Shown here: positions 33,188 through 41,671 of the stretch, one piece after another
Layout of the letters: each line of letters begins with the position of its first letter
How positions within the stretch are numbered: the first letter of the stretch is position 1
Translations under genes and position numbers: made by a program
Assembly (NCBI RefSeq): GCF_001598915.1
Contig: NZ_BDAP01000010.1
Location: 23,632-87,631 of the forward strand
Origin: Williamsia muralis NBRC 105860
Lineage (GTDB): Bacteria > Actinomycetota > Actinomycetes > Mycobacteriales > Mycobacteriaceae
Direction: 5' to 3'
DNA length: 64,000 nt
Notes under the pieces: generated by a model
Told to the model about the DNA's origin: nothing
Database searches by the model: none
The model's input: the letters and a program-made list of their open reading frames with translations, nothing else

Positions 33188-33516
33188 GCAAACGCACCTA
33201 CACCAGTGGCTTTCGCGGGTTATGCCTTAAAACGCTGAGCGAGCAGCTCACCAAGTCCCGGTCGCGAGAGGAAGCCGTATCGGTGACCGCGGTCGCGATG
33301 GGTGTACCTGTCACGACCCTTCGTCGCTGGGCCCATGAGGAACTGGGCCCTGCCCGCGCAGAACCGGCTGACGAGAGCTTGCGGGTGCAGGAACTCGAAC
33401 GCGAAATCTCGACTCTGCGTGCCGCTGTCGCGGAACTGTCCCGCCTGGCCAACGGCGAGGGCGGGGCACCCGCCGACAGCTACCTCAGCGACGGCGACCT
33501 CACGGCCGGTCGATAG
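33184..33516 (+). CDS. IS3 OrfA-like HTH protein embedded in the T4SS operon
   Basis: The 110-aa protein has the plan of IS3/IS911 OrfA: an N-terminal basic helix-turn-helix with VSVTAVAMGVPVTTLRRWAHEE, then a leucine-zipper-like coiled coil (RVQELEREISTLRAAVAELSRL). It overlaps the VirB4 stop by four bases and no OrfB, inverted repeats or target duplication surround it. It therefore looks like a domesticated DNA-binding protein serving the operon rather than an insertion. Whether it regulates transfer genes is unknown. Confidence 0.65.
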   Translation: MSKRTYTSGFRGLCLKTLSEQLTKSRSREEAVSVTAVAMGVPVTTLRRWAHEELGPARAEPADESLRVQELEREISTLRAAVAELSRLANGEGGAPADSYLSDGDLTAGR

Positions 33517-33531
33517 AAGGGGGGTGCGGCG

Positions 33532-35574
33532 ATGAAAAACTCCGGCAAGCTGGTGGCGACCGTAGCGATGGCTGGCGTGGTCCTGATGGTAATGATGTTC
33601 GTGACGCTCTTCAGCACCGATGAAGACGCTGATTGCGACACCTACGCCGCCGCACCCAACGCCACCGGGCCAGCGACCAACCAAGACGCACTCGCCCCGG
33701 GCACCACCGTCAAGCCGATGAAGACCGGCGACTACACCCCCACAAGCCCTTTCGGTATGCGCGGGGGCGCGATGCACCAGGGAGTCGACTTCGGCTCTGC
33801 TCCCGGCAAACCGATCTACGCCTCTGCCGACGGCGCCGTCGCGGCCGCCGGGGACGCCTCGGGCTTCGGGCAGTGGATTGTGTTGGACCACAACATCGGC
33901 GGCAAGATGTGGTCCACCGTCTACGGCCACATGTTCCCCCAGGACGTGCTGGTCAAGACCGGCGATAAGGTCACCGCCGGCCAGCACATCGCCAACGCTG
34001 GCTACAACGGCGAGGTGTCCCCGCCCGGCCCTGGCGGGACACACTTGCACTTCGAGACATGGGATGGAGGGCGCCTAACCGGCGGCAAAGCTGTCGACCC
34101 GCAACCGTGGGTTGATTCGGCCCGCGAAGTCGGTTCGGCCCCACCGACCAACGCCGCCAGCGGTGTCAACGCCGGCACTGCCCCTCAACGAAACGCCCCG
34201 ACCGATCCGGCGGCCGTATCCGTGGCCGACTGGGACAAGATCGCCGAACACGAGGCGGGCGGTAACTGGTCGATCAACACCGGCAACGGCTACTTCGGTG
34301 GCCTGCAGTTCTCGGCGAGCACCTGGACCGGGGCCGGCGGCGGTCAATATGCGCCCACCGCAGACAAAGCGACCAAAGAACAACAAATGGAGGTCGCCAA
34401 CCGGGTCCTGGCGACCCAAGGCTGGAACGCCTGGCCACAAACATCGGTGGCAGCGGGAGTGCGCGACAAAAAACCCGCAGCGGCAGGAACATTCGTCAAC
34501 GCCACCGGCACCAACGGTGGACCGACTCAACCCACCCCTCTAACCGCCGCCGACAATGGTGGGGGAGAGCTGCCGCCGCTACCGGCCAGCAAAGGCTCTG
34601 AGGCCCGCCTGCAGATCGACACCATCCGATTGGCGCGCGCAGTTGCGGTGAAATTTCCGCAGATCAAGACCATCGGCGGATGGCGCGAAGACCCATTCCC
34701 CGACCATCCATCGGGCCGCGCCATTGACGTGATGATCCCGAACTACACCAGCGGCGAGGGCAAAGCTCTCGGTGACGCGGTCGCCAACTACGTGATGACC
34801 AACAAAAAGGTCTTCAACGTCGAGTACATCATCTGGCAACAGACCTACCGGCCCGCTGAGGGGCCCTCGAACGTGATGACCAGTCGTGGCGGAGACACCG
34901 CCAACCACATGGACCACGTCCACATCACAACCATTGGCCACGGCTACCCAGCTCCCGGTCAGACCTACGGCCTCGCCCCCGGCGGGGGCAGTACCGACTC
35001 CTCCATCAACACCGGATCGTCCAACTGCTCCGGCGGGTCCTACATGAAGGTCGGCGATACCGGTTCAGGCGTAGACAATCTCGCTGCAGGGAAAGTTCCC
35101 GCCGAATACGAGCCCTGGTACCGCAAAGCCGGGAAAACCTGTCCCCAGATCGGGTCTGCGCTCCTCGCCGCGCAAGGCAAGCAAGAATCCGGGTTCAACC
35201 CCAAAGCCATCAGCCCCGACGGCGCGGGCGGTATCTCCCAGTTCATGCCCGGCACGGCACCCAATTACGTCAAAGACGACGACGGAAACGGTCAAGCGTC
35301 GGTGTTCGATCCCGGCGACGCGATCATGGGCCAAGCCCGCTACATGTGTCAGATCGCCGCCACCGTCGACGGCTGGGTCGATTCCGGCGAGGTCTCAGAC
35401 AACACCCCCGGCGGACGCAAAGCGCTCTACCTGGCCGCGTACAACGCCGGCGAAGGCGCGGTGCAACGCAACCGCGGGTTCCCCACCGACGGTGCCGACT
35501 ACATCAACCAAACCCGGCCCTACGCCGACAAAATCCTCGCCATGGAAGCCCAATTCGCCAGTAGCGGACTCTAA
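33532..35574 (+). CDS. Four-domain peptidoglycan hydrolase (VirB1-like)
   Basis: The 680-aa protein has an N-terminal transmembrane anchor, then four cell-wall modules. (1) An M23/LytM endopeptidase, about 75-180, with MHQGVDFG and GTHLHFE zinc ligands. (2) An Rpf/transglycosylase-like domain, about 230-305 (DWDKIAEHEAGGNW, GGLQFSASTW). (3) A DD-carboxypeptidase-like domain, about 360-480 (GGWREDPFPDHPSGRAIDV, MDHVHIT). (4) A lytic transglycosylase, about 525-650, with catalytic Glu in QGKQESGFNP, GISQFMPGT and YNAGEG. All four keep their key residues. It would open the cell wall for the secretion channel. ATG follows AGGGGGG. Domain calls are by motif. Confidence 0.85.
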   Translation: MKNSGKLVATVAMAGVVLMVMMFVTLFSTDEDADCDTYAAAPNATGPATNQDALAPGTTVKPMKTGDYTPTSPFGMRGGAMHQGVDFGSAPGKPIYASADGAVAAAGDASGFGQWIVLDHNIGGKMWSTVYGHMFPQDVLVKTGDKVTAGQHIANAGYNGEVSPPGPGGTHLHFETWDGGRLTGGKAVDPQPWVDSAREVGSAPPTNAASGVNAGTAPQRNAPTDPAAVSVADWDKIAEHEAGGNWSINTGNGYFGGLQFSASTWTGAGGGQYAPTADKATKEQQMEVANRVLATQGWNAWPQTSVAAGVRDKKPAAAGTFVNATGTNGGPTQPTPLTAADNGGGELPPLPASKGSEARLQIDTIRLARAVAVKFPQIKTIGGWREDPFPDHPSGRAIDVMIPNYTSGEGKALGDAVANYVMTNKKVFNVEYIIWQQTYRPAEGPSNVMTSRGGDTANHMDHVHITTIGHGYPAPGQTYGLAPGGGSTDSSINTGSSNCSGGSYMKVGDTGSGVDNLAAGKVPAEYEPWYRKAGKTCPQIGSALLAAQGKQESGFNPKAISPDGAGGISQFMPGTAPNYVKDDDGNGQASVFDPGDAIMGQARYMCQIAATVDGWVDSGEVSDNTPGGRKALYLAAYNAGEGAVQRNRGFPTDGADYINQTRPYADKILAMEAQFASSGL

Positions 35575-35592
35575 AACACCAGGAGATCAGTC

Positions 35593-36183
35593 ATGAAACG
35601 CACCGCACTGACCATCGTTGCAGCCGGAATCGTCGCTGCGACTGTGGTGTTGGGAATCGCGCTGTGGGCACTATGGCCCGACCCCACCACCGACCACCAC
35701 GACACCGCCCCCTCTCACAGCGAGCACGCAGACCACGACCATGGCTCTGATCACGACCACGCCATCGCTGACCCACTGGCCCCGGACAACGCCACCATCA
35801 CCGCAGCCACCGAACAAGCATTCCGCGCCATGTTCACCTGGCAACCCGTCTCCGACAACTCACCCGGCGATGCCGTTCTGCGGGCGCGTCCGTGGCTCGG
35901 TGGCGAACTCGCCGACACCTCAGGCCGCGACACCAATGTTCGTCTCCCCGCTGACTGGCAAGCCTGGCGGCAATCGGGCGACCTGATCACCGCCACCGCA
36001 GCAGTCACCGACGAAGTCTCGACCACCGACACCACCGCGGTGCGCTCGGTCCGCGTCGTCCAGAACGTGATGCGACCGACCGGAGAGACGGTCCCATACG
36101 CCGCGTTCACTGCCCGCGCCGAGCTGACCCGCACCGACGGCGGGTGGCGCGTCACCGCATACACGCTCGTGCCCACCACGTAA
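35593..36183 (+). CDS. Membrane protein with His-rich linker, VirB8/NTF2-like domain
   Basis: The 196-aa product has one N-terminal transmembrane helix (LTIVAAGIVAATVVLGIALWAL) and then a linker holding eight His and many Asp residues within about 27 positions, which should bind metal outside the membrane. The remaining 135 residues (ATEQAFRAMFTWQP ... VPYAAFTARAELTRTDGGWRVTAYT) look NTF2-like, as in VirB8/TcpC channel proteins. ATG follows AGGAGA. No name can be given; the channel role is inferred. Confidence 0.55.
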   Translation: MKRTALTIVAAGIVAATVVLGIALWALWPDPTTDHHDTAPSHSEHADHDHGSDHDHAIADPLAPDNATITAATEQAFRAMFTWQPVSDNSPGDAVLRARPWLGGELADTSGRDTNVRLPADWQAWRQSGDLITATAAVTDEVSTTDTTAVRSVRVVQNVMRPTGETVPYAAFTARAELTRTDGGWRVTAYTLVPTT

Positions 36184-36211
36184 TCGACGAAACACTAAAG
36201 GAGTTCGTTCC

Positions 36212-36937
36212 ATGTCCGATTCCATCCCTCAGCTCGGTGGCGGCGAAGTACTCGACGAAGTCACCAGCGCAGCCCGCCACGCATTGTCGATTGCGCGCCG
36301 CCGTTCACCCCACCTGCGACGCAGCTTCAGCGGGGGCCGTGTCCGTGGACAACGCCTGCAGCACTACGCCATCTCCCGCACGCGCCGCGTCCGCACCACC
36401 AGCGAGTTCCACACCGGAACCAACCCAGATGTACACCGCGATACCGCCGATCGTCTCGGCGCCACCGATCTGAACCGGGCGGCAATGCTCGCCCAGTGGG
36501 CGGCGGCCGTGGCGGCCGCCGAAGCGGCCCAAGCGATCGTTGCCGAACTCGCACCGGAGGATCCTTCACTCGAGGCGGCAGAACTCGATGCCGAACGCGC
36601 CGGCATCCAGGTCGACGCGTGGCAAGAACGGCTACTGGACGAGCACGGTATCGATGTCAACGGTCTGGCCGCTGAGCCGATCACCGACCTCCCCGACAGC
36701 GACCCGACTCCCGGGTCGCTGGCCGAAGCAACCGCAGCCGCGACCACCGAACTAACCGACGCCGACCTCGACGCGGTACCAGCGGACGCCAGCGTCGGGG
36801 ATCTGCTCGAGCAAAGCGGTCTGGGCGCTACCAGTTCGTCCTTACCGGCCGACGCACTCGCGACCACCTCGTTCGCTCCCTCGGCTGACCTTGCGCCCGC
36901 CGTCGACCTCGACACCGGCTACAACCCCGGCGACTAG
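36212..36937 (+). CDS. Hypothetical protein of the transfer operon, 241 aa
   Basis: ATG stands behind AAAGGAG. The N-terminal 75 residues are strongly basic (RRRSPHLRRSFSGGRVRGQR), a middle Ala-rich helix follows (MLAQWAAAVAAAEAAQAIV), and the rest is acidic and Thr/Ala-rich, probably disordered. No transmembrane helix or known motif is visible. It lies between the NTF2-like protein and the coupling protein, so it may be a cytoplasmic adaptor for the latter. Confidence 0.55.
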   Translation: MSDSIPQLGGGEVLDEVTSAARHALSIARRRSPHLRRSFSGGRVRGQRLQHYAISRTRRVRTTSEFHTGTNPDVHRDTADRLGATDLNRAAMLAQWAAAVAAAEAAQAIVAELAPEDPSLEAAELDAERAGIQVDAWQERLLDEHGIDVNGLAAEPITDLPDSDPTPGSLAEATAAATTELTDADLDAVPADASVGDLLEQSGLGATSSSLPADALATTSFAPSADLAPAVDLDTGYNPGD

Positions 36938-36974
36938 TCCCAGGCCCCAGACCCCTACCTGAAAGAGAACGTCG

Positions 36975-38828
36975 ATGCCCAGCAGCACCCGTCGCCGCCA
37001 CAGCGGAGGCAACGACATGTCCACCACCGCCACCCTCCTCGCAGTGGTGGGCATCGTCGCAGCGCTCACCCTGTTCTACGGAAGTTGGCGGGTCGGTCGA
37101 TGGTTCGCCGGAATCACCGAACCAGCGCCGAAGAACCCGATCAACGCCGCCTTGCGCGTAGCCAGCGGCGAGCTACGTTGGCCCCTCGCATCGACCATCA
37201 CCCTGATCGTGGTGCTGATAGTCCTCGGCTCAGCCGCTGCCGTGGGCGCGGCGCTGTGGGCCAAGCACCGCCCCGACCCCCGCACCCGCGAGTTCGACCG
37301 CAACGCCCGTTACCTCGCCACGGCCTCGGAATTGACCGGGGTGGTGATGGGCCGCGAAGCCAAACAGACCGCTGCACGCTTGCGCCCGACCGCGCAGATC
37401 ACCACAGCCGCAGACGTGGGCCTGTCCGTCGGGACGCTGGCCACCGCGGCCCAGCGCGAGCTCCTGCTGTCGTGGGAATGGTGCGCCCTCGTGGTCGCCG
37501 GCCCCCGAACCGGCAAGACACACGCTTTGGCCATCCCCATGATCTGCCAAGCCCCCGGCCCGGTGTTCAGCACCACCAACAAATCCGACCTGCACGATCA
37601 CACCCGTTATGTGCGCGCTGACCGGGGCACCGTCTGGTGCAGCGACCTGCAGCACATTGCCGGGTCCCTCGAACAAACCCGCATGGACAGCACCGGACTG
37701 GTGCAGAGCTGGTGGTGGAACCCGCTGCGCAACGTTGAACATTTGCGCGACGCCCGCACCGTCGCCGGATACTTCAAATCAGCCTCCACCGAAAGCGGTG
37801 CCCGGGTCGACTCCTACTTCGACGGCGGTGCCCAAGAACTGTTGGCGCTCTACATGTTCGCCGCCGCCGCCGCAGGTGGCGACCTACTCCACGTTTACGG
37901 ATGGCTCTCCGATCCCACCCTCGAAACCCCCATCGAGGCTCTGCTGGCCGCCGGGCACAGCAGCGCAGCATCACAAGTCCTCACCGCGCAAAACCTCAAC
38001 CCACGCCAGCGAGACGGCCTGTATGACATGGCGCGTCGATTCGTCAACGTCATGAGTGATCCCAGCTACGCCGCCTCGGTACTTCCCCCGCGCCGCACCA
38101 TCCTGGCCGGCGACAACTCCTTGGGCAACGCCGACATCACCCACAACGGCGTGGAGTTCATCCCGGACGAGTTCGTGCTGTCCACCGACACCGTGTACGC
38201 GATGAGCATGGAAGGCCCCGCGGCCGCCACTGCTCTGACCACCGCCCTGGCCGGATGCGTCTTTGAAGCCGCCGTCAAAGCTGCGCGCGCTAACAATGGA
38301 CGACTGGCTGTCCCGCTGGTGGGAATCCTCGATGAGGCAGCGAATGTGTGCAAACTGCAGGAGCTTCCAGGCTGGTACTCCCACTTCGGCGGACAAGGCA
38401 TCTGCCTGGTCACCATCTTGCAGTCGCTGGCTCAGGCAGACCGCGTGTGGTCGGCCAAACAGCTCCAGGAGCTACTCGGTGCAGCAAACCTGCACTACTA
38501 CGGTGGCGGATCCAACGACATGGACTACCTCCGACAGGTCTCCGACCGCATCGGCCACCGCGATGTGCGACGTCAATCGCGCTCGCACTCACAAGGACAC
38601 ACCAGCTACAGCGAGAACTTCTCCAAAGAACCAGTCCTGAGCCCCGACGCGCTGGCGCAAATGCCCACCGGCCGAGCCATCGCCATGTTCGGCACCTACC
38701 CGGCTGCGCTTGTGCGCAAACAGTATTGGTGGGACGGGCCCCTCAAAGAATCCATCGAGGCCTCCAAAGCGCGATGCCGTCTCGAACGGACAGCTGGTGG
38801 TCAAGAACCCCTCGACACCGCCGCCTAA
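36975..38828 (+). CDS. VirD4/TraG-type coupling protein
   Basis: The 617-aa ATPase has two N-terminal transmembrane helices (about 18-38 and 73-95), then Walker A AGPRTGKTHA near 174-183 and Walker B PLVGILDEAANV near 445-455. VFSTTNKSDLHDHT and WWWNPLRNVEHLRDA are blocks found in TraG/VirD4 proteins. It would bind the relaxase-DNA complex and feed it to the secretion channel. The order of operon genes around it matches actinobacterial conjugative elements. Start is ATG behind AAAGAGA. Confidence 0.85.
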   Translation: MPSSTRRRHSGGNDMSTTATLLAVVGIVAALTLFYGSWRVGRWFAGITEPAPKNPINAALRVASGELRWPLASTITLIVVLIVLGSAAAVGAALWAKHRPDPRTREFDRNARYLATASELTGVVMGREAKQTAARLRPTAQITTAADVGLSVGTLATAAQRELLLSWEWCALVVAGPRTGKTHALAIPMICQAPGPVFSTTNKSDLHDHTRYVRADRGTVWCSDLQHIAGSLEQTRMDSTGLVQSWWWNPLRNVEHLRDARTVAGYFKSASTESGARVDSYFDGGAQELLALYMFAAAAAGGDLLHVYGWLSDPTLETPIEALLAAGHSSAASQVLTAQNLNPRQRDGLYDMARRFVNVMSDPSYAASVLPPRRTILAGDNSLGNADITHNGVEFIPDEFVLSTDTVYAMSMEGPAAATALTTALAGCVFEAAVKAARANNGRLAVPLVGILDEAANVCKLQELPGWYSHFGGQGICLVTILQSLAQADRVWSAKQLQELLGAANLHYYGGGSNDMDYLRQVSDRIGHRDVRRQSRSHSQGHTSYSENFSKEPVLSPDALAQMPTGRAIAMFGTYPAALVRKQYWWDGPLKESIEASKARCRLERTAGGQEPLDTAA

Positions 38829-38857
38829 ACACCCGAGCCAGAAGGAGCGTGTCAGCC

Positions 38858-39169
38858 ATGGCCGTATCGACGACCACCACAGAGCCACATCCGCGCGCAC
38901 TCAGGCGGCTCAGACAGATACGCCGGACCGCACGCGTCATCACCGGGGCGGCCCTCGCCTCTGTCCTGCTCGCCGTCGGCCTTGGAACAGCAGCGATGGC
39001 CGCTGAGGTACCCAGCGACAACCCCGATCGCCTGTGGACCCACGTCATCTCGACCACCTCCGCGATTGCTTTCCCGATCTTCATCCTCTCGGCCGCCGCG
39101 CTCATCGCCGTGTACATCGCCACCAGCATCTACCGCCAGCCCGCCACCTCGACACCGAAAGAGAGCTGA
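38858..39169 (+). CDS. Two-TM small membrane protein, 103 aa
   Basis: After a basic N-terminus (RALRRLRQIRRTARV) come two hydrophobic helices (VITGAALASVLLAVGLGTAAMAA and AIAFPIFILSAAALIAVYIATSIY) with a short external loop. AAGGAG is ten bases before the ATG. Topology resembles the pilin-like pair at 25.5-26.1 kb, but there is no clear sequence similarity. Function unknown. Confidence 0.55.
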   Translation: MAVSTTTTEPHPRALRRLRQIRRTARVITGAALASVLLAVGLGTAAMAAEVPSDNPDRLWTHVISTTSAIAFPIFILSAAALIAVYIATSIYRQPATSTPKES

Positions 39170-39176
39170 AATCGCT

Positions 39177-39611
39177 ATGACTCACGCCGACTTCGACGAC
39201 ACCGACCTCGACGACGAGGTGCTCGATGATGACGAGCAGGAGAAGATCCCACCGCAGTTCGAGCGGTTCGAGGACTGGGTTGAGCAGTGGTTGGCCCCCA
39301 CCATTGCTCGCAAGATCACCAACGAACAGCTCTGGTGCGAGCAGTGGTGGCGACACCCCGAGGTCGCGGTGCGACTCGCGGCGTTGCACCGCGGGTGGGA
39401 AGCGGCCCGCGTCAGTGACGACGCACTAGCGCAGTCGTCGTGGTGGGTCTACCACTTCAGCGCTCACTGGCGCGACATCAGCGCCACCAACGGGCCAATG
39501 AACAAGTGCACCAACGGCAAGCACACACAAAACAAATCGCTGTCCGTGGTACCCGCACCCGATGGCTGGTTCGACCCCACCCAGCACACCGACGAACCCA
39601 ACGCCGCCTAA
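39177..39611 (+). CDS. DUF4913 family protein
   Basis: The 144-aa protein has a very acidic N-terminus (DFDDTDLDDEVLDDDEQE), then the DUF4913 core: FERFEDWVEQWLAPTIARKI, LWCEQWWRHPEVAVRLAALHRGWE and SSWWVYHFSAHWRDI. The family is common on actinobacterial plasmids and prophages; its function is not known. The ATG is eight bases after the previous stop. Its Trp-rich helical surface suggests protein binding. Confidence 0.75.
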   Translation: MTHADFDDTDLDDEVLDDDEQEKIPPQFERFEDWVEQWLAPTIARKITNEQLWCEQWWRHPEVAVRLAALHRGWEAARVSDDALAQSSWWVYHFSAHWRDISATNGPMNKCTNGKHTQNKSLSVVPAPDGWFDPTQHTDEPNAA

Positions 39612-39630
39612 GACGGAAGTACAGCCAAAT

Positions 39631-40074
39631 ATGCCGCTCTACGCCGTGTACCTCGCCGCTCTACCAGCTGTCGCGTTCCTGGCGACTGTGATAACTCACA
39701 GCATCACTCGAGCACAACCCCACCCAACCGACACCTGCCCAACACCGAATTGGACCAGAAGAACAACCGCAACAGCGGCAGTAGTGGCAGCACTGTCGGC
39801 CTTCGTTGCGTGCGTGGCCGCCGGTAGCGACGCACCACCGCAATGCCCGGGCCTGGGAACAATCGGCGGCGGCGCCTGCCTGCCCGACCCGAGCCACCCC
39901 GTCACATGGACGGTCGCGGGGCCGGCCCTGACCGTCGCTGCAATGGCCACCATGATCGGAGGTGCAGTCGCCGCCAGGTCGTACCGCCACACCCCAGCGT
40001 CCCTCAAAAGCACACCGCACCAGGCTGTCCCCGCACATAGAGCCACTAACACAAGCCTCCAGGAGACCTCGTGA
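39631..40074 (+). CDS. Three-TM membrane protein (copy A of a pair)
   Basis: The 147-aa product has three hydrophobic segments (about 3-25, 45-65, 88-112) with an external Cys-containing loop (PPQCPGLG ... ACLPDP) before VTWTVAGPALTVAAMATMIGG. The gene at 41672 encodes the same order of helices, a Cys loop and a W-x-V-x-GPA block, so the two look paralogous. Function unknown; co-translated with the next gene through GTGA. Confidence 0.55.
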   Translation: MPLYAVYLAALPAVAFLATVITHSITRAQPHPTDTCPTPNWTRRTTATAAVVAALSAFVACVAAGSDAPPQCPGLGTIGGGACLPDPSHPVTWTVAGPALTVAAMATMIGGAVAARSYRHTPASLKSTPHQAVPAHRATNTSLQETS

Positions 40075-40533
40075 CCATCGCCGATGTCGAACGCCGCACC
40101 ACCACCGAACACGCCACGATCCTGTGGCGCGTTCGCCGGGTGGCCTGGCACCGATTCACCCGCCAATACCGGCGATCACTGGTTATCACGCAAGGATTGG
40201 TGATCGCTGGGGTCGCGATCGCACTGCCGCTGTATCTGCAAGTGGTCGGCTACGACATACCCGGCCGCGAAAGCACGCTGGGGCGTGAGCTTCCTCCGGA
40301 CACCGAGACAGCCCTGTCGTGGGCGTTGTGGACCACCCAGGTGGGCACTTTCGCCGCCGCAGCCATCGTCGCCGCACTCGTGGGTGTCCGTCTACAGCCA
40401 AATCCGCACACCTGCAGAGCACTGGCGGCGCGTACCCGTCGCCACCGTCTGGATAACCGTGATCGGTGGCCTATGGGCGTTGTCCTCGATCATCACGTCC
40501 GTGGTGATCGTCCACGGTCTGAGCATCAGGTAG
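40071..40533 (+). pseudogene. Membrane protein gene with apparent +1 frameshift
   Basis: The first frame gives a plausible membrane protein (WHRFTRQYRRSLVITQGLVIA, then TTQVGTFAAAAIVAALVGV). It then runs as non-protein-like sequence to 40679, into the next gene. From about 40393 the +1 frame continues sensibly: YSQIRTPAEHWRRVPVATVW followed by a transmembrane helix (ITVIGGLWALSSIITSVVIV), stopping at 40533 before the next ribosome binding site. Joining the frames near 40385-40396 gives about 153 aa with two or three helices. This may be a real mutation, a programmed shift or a sequencing error. Confidence 0.55.
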
Positions 40534-40585
40534 CCCGCGCACAACAACTGTCACAACCGTCGAACACGAGAAGGGATATTCACAA

Positions 40586-41308
40586 ATGGCAGGTAGCCGC
40601 CGATCCAAAAGTGATGCAAGCGACTGGAAAACAGCAGAGCGGGCGGTACGCGACAACGCCGCCGCGTTACGGTCGCTGACCACCCACACCGAACTGTACG
40701 GGTGGGCCAAAGACAACAAACTCGCCACCAGACGATTGTTCCCGCCGTTCAAAACCGAGCTGCGCAAACAACTGCACATCGACTACGAGCAACTCCGCGA
40801 GCAAGCGATCGCCGACCGGTACGCCGAGCTGACCGCAGCAGCAGCCGAGGCCCCCGTGATCGAGCTGTGCTGCGCCGGAGACGCCGAGGTCAACACCTTT
40901 GCGGTGTGCAATCTCGAAGGAGGCGATCCCTGGTACGGCGACTTCCACGAGGAAGATCCGATCTATAAGGAGGGCGAGCAGATCACCGCCGACCTGTCCG
41001 CTGCAGGCAAGGCCGTGTACCTCGCAGGGCAGGCCCGTGAATACGCCGGACTTGAGGCGATCAATCTGACGCTGACGACCAGCAACCATGAACTCGACAT
41101 CGAGCGGCTTCGCAAAGACGCTGTCCGGCATCGGGTTCTGGTCACATTGGACGTGGCGGCCGACAATCCGGCACTGGCGATGTGCCGTGATCTTCCCGGA
41201 TACCGGGGGTGGCGCGAGGTGTCGTTGACCGACCTCATCGAGCCCGGCGATGACACCGAACCGGCCACCACTGTCGAGGAGGGACCGATTCATGTCACCG
41301 TCGACTGA
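40586..41308 (+). CDS. Hypothetical protein of the transfer operon, 240 aa
   Basis: ATG is preceded by GAAGGGA. The protein is soluble, with a basic N-terminus (AGSRRSKSDASDWKTAERAV) and a predicted alpha/beta body ending in HRVLVTLDVAADNPALAMCRDLPGYRGW. Cysteines LCCAGDAEVNTFAVCNL lie in the middle. I recognise no family. It overlaps the next gene by 17 bases. Confidence 0.6.
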   Translation: MAGSRRSKSDASDWKTAERAVRDNAAALRSLTTHTELYGWAKDNKLATRRLFPPFKTELRKQLHIDYEQLREQAIADRYAELTAAAAEAPVIELCCAGDAEVNTFAVCNLEGGDPWYGDFHEEDPIYKEGEQITADLSAAGKAVYLAGQAREYAGLEAINLTLTTSNHELDIERLRKDAVRHRVLVTLDVAADNPALAMCRDLPGYRGWREVSLTDLIEPGDDTEPATTVEEGPIHVTVD

Positions 41309-41669
41309 CCCACGAGCAATACTGCTCGCCGCAGCCGGCGAACACGCGCGGATCGGCAAACGTTCGGACTCGACATCAACTGCGGCACAACAGATGCTGC
41401 TCAGCGAGATCTGCCAGGCCTGCGATCCGCACTCCTGGACCGACGACACCGACATGTCCGATGCCCAAATGTGCGAACTCATCTGCACCGCACTGAGTGC
41501 GTTCATCGAGCACACCACCCACTGCCCGCCCGTGGCCACCGCACTCGACCAGCTGCGCCGAGACCTCACCGCCACACATGATGGCCCTCAGCGCCGCGGC
41601 GGGGACCAGGCAATTACGACATCGCCAGCGGTGTTGACCCTCTGGGTCACCACCGGGGCAGGACGGTAG
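41292..41669 (+). CDS. Hypothetical helical protein, 125 aa
   Basis: The chosen ATG lies inside the end of the preceding gene; a longer frame upstream has poor composition. The product is mainly helical (AILLAAAGEHARIG, MLLSEICQACDPHSW) with several Cys/His residues (CQAC, CELIC, HTTHC) that might bind a metal. No family is recognised. Two bases separate its stop from the next ATG. Confidence 0.5.
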   Translation: MSPSTDPRAILLAAAGEHARIGKRSDSTSTAAQQMLLSEICQACDPHSWTDDTDMSDAQMCELICTALSAFIEHTTHCPPVATALDQLRRDLTATHDGPQRRGGDQAITTSPAVLTLWVTTGAGR

Positions 41670-41671
41670 CC

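Noticed and set aside
33184..33516. Active IS3 insertion
   Set aside because: No OrfB, terminal repeats or target duplication, and the gene is translationally coupled to virB4.
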